This document shows, piece after piece, positions 34,785 through 41,689 of a stretch of 64,000 nucleotides of DNA. The notes beneath the pieces are model-generated. The model was given only the letters and a program-made list of their open reading frames with translations, did not search any database and was not told where the DNA came from. Origin of the DNA: a bacterium OM1 bin76 (GTDB taxonomy: Bacteria; Actinomycetota; Acidimicrobiia; Spongiisociales; ZC4RG35); the NCBI GenBank assembly GCA_002238785.1, contig MPNA01000002.1, positions 62,001 to 126,000 on the forward strand. The letters run 5' to 3'. Position 1 is the first letter of the stretch, and each line of letters starts with the position of its first letter. Made by a program: the position numbers and the translations under genes.

Positions 34785-35698
34785 GATACCTGGCGAAACG
34801 CACCGTGTACATGCTGGTGATCCTGGCTTTATCGTCGGTGGCGGTGTTCTATGCGATCCGTCTCTCGGGCGGGGACGCCACTGCCGCCCGTCTTCCTGCT
34901 TCGGCCACGGAAGCGGATCGGGAGACCTTCCGGGAGGTGCTGGGACTCAATGATCCCATCTACCAGCAGTACTTCACCTACATGGGGAGGTTGCTCAGCG
35001 GGGATTTGGGAAACTCGTTGACCAACAATGCCCTGATCTCCAAGATGTTGATCGAGCACGGTCGAAACAGCCTGGTCCTGGGAGCAGCCGCCTTCATCCT
35101 GGTTTTCCTGGTGGGCGTTCCGTTGGGGATGCTGGCTTCGGTGAGGCGGAATACCTTTGTGGATCAAGGGATTATGAGCCTGTCGGTGGCAGGTATGGCC
35201 GTTCCCAATTTCTGGCTGGCCCTGTTGAGCATCTGGCTGTTCGCCAGCGTACTGGGCTGGCTCCCCTCCGCAGGGTGCTGCGAACCAAGACAACTCCTCC
35301 TTCCCGCAATAGTGCTGGCCGCAGAAGGGACCGCCCTCACGGTCCGGATGACCCGGTCCGCCATGCTGGAGAACCTCGACTCCGACTGGGTGCGCACTCT
35401 GCGGGCAGGTGGTCTTTCCGAAGCCCGGGTAATCGGCAAGCATGTGTTCCGCAATGCGCTGATCCCGATCATCTCCCTGGCCGGCCTGCGGATCGGGCAG
35501 ATCGTCGGATATGCCCTGATTGTCGAAGTGATCTTCGGTTGGCCGGGACTGGGTCAGGTGCTGGTCAACGCCGTGTTGCGTCGCGACTACCCGGTGGCGC
35601 AGTTCTTCTCGCTGGTGCTGATTGTGATGGTGGTGCTGGGCAACTGGCTCGCCGATCTGGGTTACCTGGCCGCCAATCCACGTCTGCGGAAGGTCTGA
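34781..35698 (+). CDS. peptide-type ABC transporter permease (DppB-like)
   Basis: The 305-residue product has the OppB-type N-terminus (RYLAKRTVYMLVILALSSV), a large periplasmic segment, five further helices and the coupling motif DWVRTLRAGGLSEARVIGKH. The C-terminal VEVIFGWPGLGQVLVNAV, followed by RRDYPV, is a strong DppB signature. The start overlaps the DppC-like gene by four bases, and the stop overlaps the ATPase gene (TGATG). The order C-B is the reverse of the usual B-C. Confidence 0.9.
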   Translation: MRYLAKRTVYMLVILALSSVAVFYAIRLSGGDATAARLPASATEADRETFREVLGLNDPIYQQYFTYMGRLLSGDLGNSLTNNALISKMLIEHGRNSLVLGAAAFILVFLVGVPLGMLASVRRNTFVDQGIMSLSVAGMAVPNFWLALLSIWLFASVLGWLPSAGCCEPRQLLLPAIVLAAEGTALTVRMTRSAMLENLDSDWVRTLRAGGLSEARVIGKHVFRNALIPIISLAGLRIGQIVGYALIVEVIFGWPGLGQVLVNAVLRRDYPVAQFFSLVLIVMVVLGNWLADLGYLAANPRLRKV

Positions 35699-36678
35699 TG
35701 GCCGCGCCGATTCTCTCCGTCAGGGACCTCACCACAGTGATCCACACCGAGGGCATCCGATTCAAAGTGGTGAGGGGAGTCTCTTTCGACCTGTACCCCA
35801 ATGAGATACTGGGTCTGGTGGGGGAGTCCGGTTGTGGCAAGACCATGACTGCCCTCTCTGTGATGGGATTGATCCCGGCCCCGGCCGCCCGTGTCACCGG
35901 AGGGAAGGTCATGTTCCGAGACAGGGATCTGGTGAGATTGTCGGAGAGGCAGATGCGGGAGGTGCGGGGAGATGACATTTCAATGATCTTCCAAGATCCT
36001 CTCACTTCGCTTGATCCCATGTTCACAATCGGCCATCTGCTAACCGAAGTGATCCGCCGGCATCGGTCGATTTCCCGAGCCGAGGCCGAAGCCCTGGCTC
36101 TTCAGGCCTTGACGGAAGTGGAGTTACCGGATCCGCAGATCCGTATGAACCAGTATCCGCACCAGTTGTCGGGCGGGATGCGCCAGCGGGTGATGATCGG
36201 CATGGCTCTGATGCTTGACCCCGACATCCTGATCGCCGATGAACCCACCACCGCCTTGGACGTCACCGTGCAGGCTCAGATTCTCGATCGCTTGGTGGGC
36301 CAGCAACGGCGGCGAGACATGTCGATGCTTTTGATCACCCACGACCTGGGGGTGGTGGCGGCGGTGGCAGATCGGGTGGCGGTCATGTACTCGGGGGAAA
36401 TCGTGGAGCAAGCCACCGTCGAGGAGTTGTTCGCTGACCCGCAGCACCCCTACACCCAAGGTCTGTTACAGGCGGTCCCCCAGACCCGTCACCAGCGGGG
36501 CGCTCTGCACACCATCCCGGGCCGGGTTCCCCCGCCTCAGTTCATTCCACCGGGATGTGCCTTCAGTCCCCGTTGCGCCCAGGCTTTGGTTCGCTGCTGG
36601 GAAGAACGCCCGGAGTTGGTGGCGGACGGCCACAGAGACCTGCGCTGTTTCAACCCCCAACCCCTGGCCTTGGTATGA
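35698..36678 (+). CDS. peptide-type ABC transporter ATP-binding protein (DppD-like)
   Basis: The 326-residue product has Walker [11 protein letters not shown], the signature [15 protein letters not shown], Walker [13 protein letters not shown] and the switch His in ITHDLGVV. The C-terminal oligopeptide/dipeptide domain contains [20 protein letters not shown], whose cysteines fit the Fe-S cluster-like motif of DppD/OppD. The true start is the ATG at 35698; the longer frame from 35275 lies inside the permease gene. A DppF-type second ATPase is absent here; one is encoded at 50856-51905. Confidence 0.92.
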   Translation: MAAPILSVRDLTTVIHTEGIRFKVVRGVSFDLYPNEILGLVGESGCGKTMTALSVMGLIPAPAARVTGGKVMFRDRDLVRLSERQMREVRGDDISMIFQDPLTSLDPMFTIGHLLTEVIRRHRSISRAEAEALALQALTEVELPDPQIRMNQYPHQLSGGMRQRVMIGMALMLDPDILIADEPTTALDVTVQAQILDRLVGQQRRRDMSMLLITHDLGVVAAVADRVAVMYSGEIVEQATVEELFADPQHPYTQGLLQAVPQTRHQRGALHTIPGRVPPPQFIPPGCAFSPRCAQALVRCWEERPELVADGHRDLRCFNPQPLALV

Positions 36679-37334
36679 GCCAACGGCCGGTCCCGGTGGA
36701 GGTGGTCGGGGAGAACGGAGTGAGTCTTCGCGGTCTGGAGTGGCCTACGCCCGGGCCCCCGGTGATATTCGTCCATGACTACGGCGCTGATCTGGACCAG
36801 TGGGACTCGCTGACGGGCGGGTTGTCCAAGGCCGGGTATCGGGTGGTGAGCCTGGAGTTGTCAGGACACGGTCTGTCGGACGGCGAACCCGCCGAATCGA
36901 GTATTGCCGAAGATGTGAGGAACATGGTCGTCCAGACCAGTTCAGTCTGGGGTCCCTGCGGTTTGGTGGTCACCGGCCTCAGTTGCCGGGGAGCAGTGGA
37001 AGTGGGCGCCGGCCACGGCGCCCCCGTGCAGATTCTCCTGTCTCCACCCCAGATGTCCACCGACTTCCTCAAGAGCGGGGAGAAGGCGATGCGCATGATC
37101 ATGGCAGGTGGAACCGACCAGGATGGGCATGCTGCCGCCAAGGCGGCCCACGACTACCTTCCCGGACAGCGGATGTTGATGACGGTGGCGGGATCGTCGG
37201 AGACCGGGGTCGGATTGGCTACCCTCCGCCCTTCCATCCTGGAAGACATGGCCCAGTTCTTCCGGCACAGCCTGGCACCCATCAACATGGCTTGGGTCAA
37301 ACACAAAGAGGCCGAGTCGGCAGAAACCTCCTAG
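36675..37334 (+). CDS. alpha/beta-hydrolase fold protein with an altered nucleophile motif
   Basis: The 219-residue product follows the ATPase gene with an ATGA overlap. The start of an alpha/beta-hydrolase is clear: VIFVHDYGADLDQWD (oxyanion region) and VVSLELSGHGLSDG. The expected nucleophile elbow reads GLSCRG, so the last glycine of G-x-S-x-G is arginine, and I cannot place a convincing catalytic His near the C-terminus. It may be a divergent or inactive hydrolase. Its place in the operon suggests action on, or sensing of, the imported solute. The frame upstream to 36555 is internal to the ATPase gene. Confidence 0.7.
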   Translation: MSQRPVPVEVVGENGVSLRGLEWPTPGPPVIFVHDYGADLDQWDSLTGGLSKAGYRVVSLELSGHGLSDGEPAESSIAEDVRNMVVQTSSVWGPCGLVVTGLSCRGAVEVGAGHGAPVQILLSPPQMSTDFLKSGEKAMRMIMAGGTDQDGHAAAKAAHDYLPGQRMLMTVAGSSETGVGLATLRPSILEDMAQFFRHSLAPINMAWVKHKEAESAETS

Positions 37335-37387
37335 CAAAAGGGCAGCAATTCCGTAGAATTCGCAAAGTAGAGCAAAGGAGGTGCAAG

Positions 37388-37999
37388 ACGAACCGTTCCC
37401 CCTTTTACAAGCGGCGACCGGTGCAGATCGTGGTCGCGGTTGGAGCGATCGCGGTGTTGGCCGTGGCATGGTGGCTGATCTCACCCCTCTTCATAGACGA
37501 GGTGGTTGAGGAGGATTTCCCCAGGGCGGCCATGGGGGTGATTCCCGAAGATATGACCGCCGAAGAGGTCGAAGAAGTGATGATGGCGGCCGAGGCCGTG
37601 GACGCCACGGTCACCGAGGACATGCCCGAGTCGGCGGAGTCCGAGGCCACCGGGCCTGTGGCTCTGGCCACGGGGGCCCTTCAGGATGCCGACGACTTCC
37701 ACCGAGGCTCGGGAGGTGTCACCGCATACCGCCTGGAAGACGGCTCGCAGGTCCTTCGACTCGAAGACATAGAGGTGACCAACGGTCCCGACCTTCGGGT
37801 GCTGGTTGCACCGGGGCACGGAATCACCAACCGCCAAGCGCTGCAGGCGGTCGGCTATATAGAGTTGGGCCCCTTGAAGGGAAACATCGGTTCGCAGAAC
37901 TACGACTTCCCGCCCGGATACCAGATCCCCGAGCAACTGACCGTGGTCATCTACTGCAAGCCCTTCCATGTGCTTTTCGCCACCGCCGAGTTGAGGTGA
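37388..37999 (+). CDS. membrane-anchored DM13-domain protein
   Basis: About 203 residues: a positively charged N-terminus (YKRRP), one transmembrane helix (IVVAVGAIAVLAVAWWLI), an acidic Glu/Met/Ala-rich linker, and a C-terminal DM13 domain with the HRGSGGVTAYRLEDG opening and the conserved cysteine in VVIYCKPFHVLF. DM13 domains are extracellular and are thought to have a redox role. The start is odd. The near-perfect Shine-Dalgarno AAAGGAGGT (37374-37382) is followed at six bases by in-frame ACG (37388), and no ATG, GTG or TTG lies at the right distance. A GTG at 37421 would remove the charged segment before the helix. I annotate from the ACG with caution. Confidence 0.65.
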   Translation, partial: TNRSPFYKRRPVQIVVAVGAIAVLAVAWWLISPLFIDEVVEEDFPRAAMGVIPEDMTAEEVEEVMMAAEAVDATVTEDMPESAESEATGPVALATGALQDADDFHRGSGGVTAYRLEDGSQVLRLEDIEVTNGPDLRVLVAPGHGITNRQALQAVGYIELGPLKGNIGSQNYDFPPGYQIPEQLTVVIYCKPFHVLFATAELR

Positions 38000-38030
38000 A
38001 GACCGACGCCAGGTCATAAAAGAGTCGCAA

Positions 38031-38420
38031 TTACCGGGGGGCGATCACCTCGACGCCGAGCATTCGGGCACTGTTGGCCAATGAGCGGTCATAAGTGATC
38101 AGACCCTGAAGGCTGTCACCCAACTCGAGCGCTGCCGCCAGGTGGAGGGCATCCAGGCTGCGGAGAAGGCCCGGTTCGAGGATGGCGGCCCGTTCGCATA
38201 TGACAGTCGAAATGCCGACCAGAGTCAGGGAATCGAGGACAGCCCGCGCTTGTTCCATCAGTTCCGGGGCTGTTTTCCGGGTTGCCCTCAGCAGTTCGGT
38301 ACGCAACAGATCGCTTGAGAAGATTTGCTCGGCGCGGGGAGTCAGCCATCTGCACAAGGCCGTTGAACCCTCTTCTACCATCAACATCTTCACCGCCGCC
38401 GAGGTGTCGAGGTAATACAC
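38031..38420 (-). CDS. vapC: PIN-domain toxin (VapC type)
   Basis: The 129-residue product has the PIN nuclease fold with acidic residues in YLDTSAAVK (N-terminal Asp), TELLRATRK (Glu), SLDALHLAAAL (Asp) and ITYDRSLA (Asp). These form the Mg-dependent RNase site of VapC toxins, which cleave tRNA or rRNA to arrest translation. It lies three bases after the antitoxin gene on the same strand. Complete, with no missing catalytic acids. Confidence 0.88.
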   Translation of the reverse strand: MYYLDTSAAVKMLMVEEGSTALCRWLTPRAEQIFSSDLLRTELLRATRKTAPELMEQARAVLDSLTLVGISTVICERAAILEPGLLRSLDALHLAAALELGDSLQGLITYDRSLANSARMLGVEVIAPR

Positions 38421-38423
38421 CGG

Positions 38424-38699
38424 TCAGTATCGTTCCGCTTGGCGCATTTGCTCCAGAGTCGCCGACAGTGACGGTTGTCCCGGGCGCGGCAGGGCAGGCT
38501 CGGGCATGTCTTGCCAATGGCGGGTTGGCAACCGCGCCTGACCGATGGCGACCAGATCGGCCATCCGACTGCCGGGCATCGGCACCAGTCGCGCCACCGG
38601 GCGGCCCCTTCTGGTGACCGTAACCGCTTCACCGGCTTCCACTCCAGCCACCACCGCCGACGCGTTCTGCTTCAAGGCTCGAATTCCTATCTCAGACAT
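38424..38699 (-). CDS. Phd/YefM-type antitoxin
   Basis: The 91-residue product has the Phd fold: IGIRALKQNASAVVAGVEAGE, followed by VTVTRRGRPVARLVP, which is the DNA-binding dimer domain. The C-terminal tail after residue 50 should wrap the toxin. It neutralises the PIN toxin encoded next and probably represses the pair through the palindrome overlapping its promoter. The start is the ATG at 38699. Confidence 0.88.
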   Translation of the reverse strand: MSEIGIRALKQNASAVVAGVEAGEAVTVTRRGRPVARLVPMPGSRMADLVAIGQARLPTRHWQDMPEPALPRPGQPSLSATLEQMRQAERY

Positions 38700-38702
38700 G
38701 TT

Positions 38703-38713
38703 CTACATTGTAG
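38703..38713 (-). promoter_or_regulatory. palindromic operator over the -10 box of the toxin-antitoxin pair
   Basis: CTACA-T-TGTAG (38703-38713) is a perfect palindrome four bases before the antitoxin ATG. It overlaps a minus-strand -10-like TACAAT (38707-38712). A start point at the expected distance would give a leaderless mRNA. The -35 region is poor. The site suits Phd-type autorepression. Confidence 0.5.
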
Positions 38714-39011
38714 CACATTGCCCTTTGGCCTAATCGGGGATGTGTCGGCCGGAGGGTGATTGGTGGTTGCCCCCGTTGGTGTTTCCGTGACCACCCTGCC
38801 TTACTGCTTTCCTCTGGCCAGCGCTCCTTGCCCTGCTCAGAGTGCCGATCAAACCTGGCGCCAAGGGTTGTGGACCTGCATGTCAAGATTGCAGAAACCG
38901 AAATAACGTTGTGGGTGGCGACCCAGAGCGCATGGGCTGTGCGGGCTTGATGCCATCCGTTCCCATCTAACATGCGAATGGCGTCTCCGACTTTAGGCAG
39001 CGATCAAGCGT
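38714..39011. other. intergenic region, nothing recognised
   Basis: About 300 bases between the antitoxin start and a small membrane-protein gene. Open frames on both strands are short and give no recognisable product. I see no tRNA, terminator or repeat. Confidence 0.4.
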
Positions 39012-39371
39012 ATGACCAGATTCCCGATTCTGCTCCGAATACTTGCGGTAGCGCACTTGCTGATGGCGGCATTCGGGTTGTTGGTGGGCGGCTTCGCCGA
39101 CGGTGGGCAGTGGTGGGAGAGGGCGGTCCTGACAGCGGTACACCCGGTGGCGGCGGTATTCCTCGTCGTCTTGGTGATGAGCGGTGAACGGACCCAGAGC
39201 CTGATCAACATTTCTGTGTCGCTGCTGCTGCTGAATGTGATAGCTGACGTGGTCCTGTCACTAGCCATCGCCACGGGTGCTTCCCGGGGCGACTGGTGGC
39301 TGCCCCTCGTCTTCTCTGTCATCCCGTTGGTCGCGGTGGTTTACTGCCTTCCCCTGCTCCGTCGCCCATAG
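39012..39371 (+). CDS. small hypothetical membrane protein
   Basis: The 119-residue product has four predicted transmembrane helices (ILRILAVAHLLMAAFGLLVGG, then three more Leu/Val/Ala-rich segments), with a short charged C-terminus. I do not recognise a family. No strong Shine-Dalgarno sequence precedes the ATG, and it is flanked by gene-poor DNA, but the even spacing of helices supports real coding. Confidence 0.5.
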   Translation: MTRFPILLRILAVAHLLMAAFGLLVGGFADGGQWWERAVLTAVHPVAAVFLVVLVMSGERTQSLINISVSLLLLNVIADVVLSLAIATGASRGDWWLPLVFSVIPLVAVVYCLPLLRRP

Positions 39372-39683
39372 GCGCGCCACCACCGCTGCGGAGGTCACCT
39401 GTCGTCCCTGTCGCATGGGACAAATGTCCAAGGGACTGCGAGATGTTTTTTTCTCGCACTTCGTGTAGCCCTCGTCATTCGTTGACCGATGAGGTGGTCC
39501 GCCCTGGAGGGTGAAGGCTTGCACTTTCTGCAGTGGAGCGTGGATGCACACTGGTTCTGTTGCCTCGCCAAGCATCTCAAGCCATGCGTCGATGGCTTTT
39601 ATGACGAGCATCACCGTTCTGTCTCTTGACCTGCCTTTTCCGGCCTTGGGCAGACCTGCCAGTATCTCCGCTTGGAGTTCGCC
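39372..39683. other. region without a confident gene; open frame in phase with the upstream small gene
   Basis: On the minus strand the frame of the UPF0145 gene stays open after its TGA, from 39683 down to about 39261. It could encode some 140 residues, beginning GELQAEILAGLPKAGKG. From 39614 it contains an ATG and a plausible amphipathic segment. The later part is low in recognisable structure and overlaps the membrane-protein gene. I could not identify it; it may be a degraded gene or chance. Confidence 0.3.
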
Positions 39684-40004
39684 TCAGCCTCTGGTGGCTG
39701 TCACCGCGGTTCCTTGGCCGACGAAGAGGAGCATGGACCCTGCCACATTCTCCATGTCCAGCCGGATACCCACCACCGCGTTGGCGCCGATCTGCTGAGC
39801 TTTGGCTGCAAGCTCCGACAACGCTTGCTGGCGGGCGGACTCCAAGTCTTTTTCGAGGGATTTGCTCCGACCGCCGAATACGTCTCGAACGCCAGCCAGG
39901 ACGTCCTTTCCGAGGTGGCGACCGGCGGTGACCTGGGAGATGACCATGCCCTTGTAGGCGGTGATGGTGTGTCCGGGGACTTCAGAGGTGGTGGAAAGCA
40001 ACAT
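39684..40004 (-). CDS. YbjQ/UPF0145 family protein
   Basis: The 106-residue product matches the UPF0145 heavy-metal-binding-like family: LLSTTSEVPGHTITAYKGMV at the N-terminus, the GKDVLAGVRDVFGGRS loop, and AQQIGANAVVGIRLDME near the C-terminus. Family members form pentameric beta-barrel-like assemblies of unknown function. The length is standard and the TGA lies at the usual end of the family, so the downstream open frame is unlikely to be part of it. Confidence 0.85.
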   Translation of the reverse strand: MLLSTTSEVPGHTITAYKGMVISQVTAGRHLGKDVLAGVRDVFGGRSKSLEKDLESARQQALSELAAKAQQIGANAVVGIRLDMENVAGSMLLFVGQGTAVTATRG

Positions 40005-40140
40005 GCTCTCTCAGATTACGGCAAGTGATCCGGTTTCTTCGGTGAGTTCCGGTTGATACGCAATCTCCAAGACAGGCAATGGCCTGCCTTGGAGAGCCGG
40101 TTTGGCTAACGGTTCCCCCTTTGCGCCACGGTCGGATCGG

Positions 40141-41373
40141 TCATTGCGACGTCGTGGTCCTCTTGTCGTGGACCTCCACGACGAAGTCGTCACCGATGCG
40201 TTCCAGGACCGTGACGGTCAGCTCTTTCCAGGTGTAACCCTCACCTACTCCCATCACATGTGCCACCGGATCGTCGGTGTCGATCGGTCTTGTTGAATTG
40301 CCAATGACTGCTCGGGTGGGTCGGGCGGTACCAAGGCAGGCGTCGTAGCCTGGGTAGTTGAAGCAGATCGGGGGTTGCTGCTCTATGAGATAGGATTCGA
40401 CGCCTTCCTTGGGCAATCCAGCGTCGTAACCCTTCTTGACCCGCGCCCCCAGTGTGATGAAACTGCCGTGATCGGACTTGAGCACCAGCATTTGGGTGCG
40501 GCCGTCGCCAAGAGGACTGAGTGTGTATCGGGCGGTCCCACCTCCGCTGTAGATGGCCACCTGCGCAGGGTCCATCCATCCGGCTGCGTACCTGTTGACA
40601 GCGACGGTGCCTATCTGCAGGCCCGATGCGGAATCGCTCTCGCCCATGAGTTCCATGGGGTTGTCGTACCGGGTGAACCGGTAGGAATGGGGAAAACCGA
40701 TGGCGTGTCCCAGTTCGTGGGCGACCGTGAACATGTTTGGATCAGGCAACCCGTTAGCCGGCAACGGTGGCAAACCGCTGGTTTCGACAACTGACCTGCC
40801 GTCAAAGTAAACGAAGCGGCTGTTTTCGGAGAAGACGGTCCCCCGCAGGGCCGCCTCCACCGGCGAGATGTAGGTAATTGGTCCCAAACTTCCAAAGCTG
40901 GCGTAGGACCTCTTGTTGGTCAAGAACACTGCTCCCTCCGCTCGGTCTTCCAGCGCCTTCTCCCGCGAGTCAAGCCATACCGAGCGGAAGCATTCGCTTC
41001 GATAGTTGAGAGCCGTCGTCTCGATCGTCCCCCCCACCCGGAAAACCGGGCTATACCGGCCCCCCGACAGCCATTGGAAGTAGGGGGTGATCTCTGCCCG
41101 CAGCACGTTGACCACTTCTTCAGGGACCAGATCCAGATTTCCATCGGGCACCTGGCAGATCCACACATCCCAAAGGTCATTGTCCAGGGTGTAGTGAGTA
41201 GTCAGGTTGTAACCGGCGATCAGCCCCAGGGGGTCCGCTTCATAAAGAGCATCCAAAGCCACCGCTGGTTGCGCCTGCACAGCGATGCTCCTGCTTCTCA
41301 AGATGGATCCATAGAAGAGCAGGGCCAGCACTACGACTATGGTTCCCGACAACCAGAGCGAAGCTTTATCCAT
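40141..41373 (-). CDS. membrane-anchored metzincin-type zinc metalloprotease
   Basis: The 410-residue product has an N-terminal signal-anchor (LWLSGTIVVVLALLFYG, residues 7-23) and an extracellular zinc protease domain. The metal site is HELGHAIGFPH at about 219-229, giving H-E-x-x-H-x-x-G-x-x-H with a third His. A downstream methionine (NPMELMGES) fits the Met-turn of metzincins. The C-terminal 130 residues look beta-rich. I place the start at the ATG at 41373; the frame extends to 42189 inside the opposite gene, which is certainly spurious. It is divergent from a large surface protein and might process it. The precise MEROPS family is unclear. Confidence 0.8.
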   Translation of the reverse strand: MDKASLWLSGTIVVVLALLFYGSILRSRSIAVQAQPAVALDALYEADPLGLIAGYNLTTHYTLDNDLWDVWICQVPDGNLDLVPEEVVNVLRAEITPYFQWLSGGRYSPVFRVGGTIETTALNYRSECFRSVWLDSREKALEDRAEGAVFLTNKRSYASFGSLGPITYISPVEAALRGTVFSENSRFVYFDGRSVVETSGLPPLPANGLPDPNMFTVAHELGHAIGFPHSYRFTRYDNPMELMGESDSASGLQIGTVAVNRYAAGWMDPAQVAIYSGGGTARYTLSPLGDGRTQMLVLKSDHGSFITLGARVKKGYDAGLPKEGVESYLIEQQPPICFNYPGYDACLGTARPTRAVIGNSTRPIDTDDPVAHVMGVGEGYTWKELTVTVLERIGDDFVVEVHDKRTTTSQ

Positions 41374-41689
41374 TCTGGCCTGGGGTTCCAAATCGGCCAC
41401 CTCTTGGAGTGTTGTTCGCGCTGAACGCCGATAATACCCGGGGGTATGGGACGGTTTCCCTCGAAAACGAAGACCGGGTCTGCCCTCGGGAAGCGGAGGC
41501 CTGTTCGGTGGCTGGGAGAGGTCCGCCCGGCCGTGGTCGGTCTCCACCCGCAGGTGTCTCCGGTGCTTCGGGGCACCCAGATCGGGCGGGGTGTCAACGC
41601 CTTGGAATTTGTTGCATTGGTTGCCATCGCCTGGCATCACTAGGATATTTCTTATTGTGCCGAGACAGTTGAGGTTCTGTAAGGTTCCC
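41374..41689. other. divergent intergenic region with a CsoR-like palindrome
   Basis: This 316-base region separates the metalloprotease (minus) and surface-protein (plus) genes and must hold both promoters. The clearest element is the palindrome at 41434-41447. Short open frames on both strands are without recognisable content. Confidence 0.5.
41434..41447. promoter_or_regulatory. palindrome resembling CsoR/RcnR-family operators
   Basis: ATACCC-GG-GGGTAT is a perfect 14-bp palindrome about 60 bases upstream of the metalloprotease start. G-tract palindromes of the form ATACCC-N-GGGTAT are bound by copper and persulfide sensors of the CsoR family. No csoR-like gene or copper transporter is in the window, so the link is only by resemblance. 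Confidence 0.35.

Noticed and set aside
39372-39683. Insertion sequence remnant
   Set aside because: Short inverted matches (GGAC/GTCC) are present, but no transposase similarity or target-site duplication could be demonstrated by eye.
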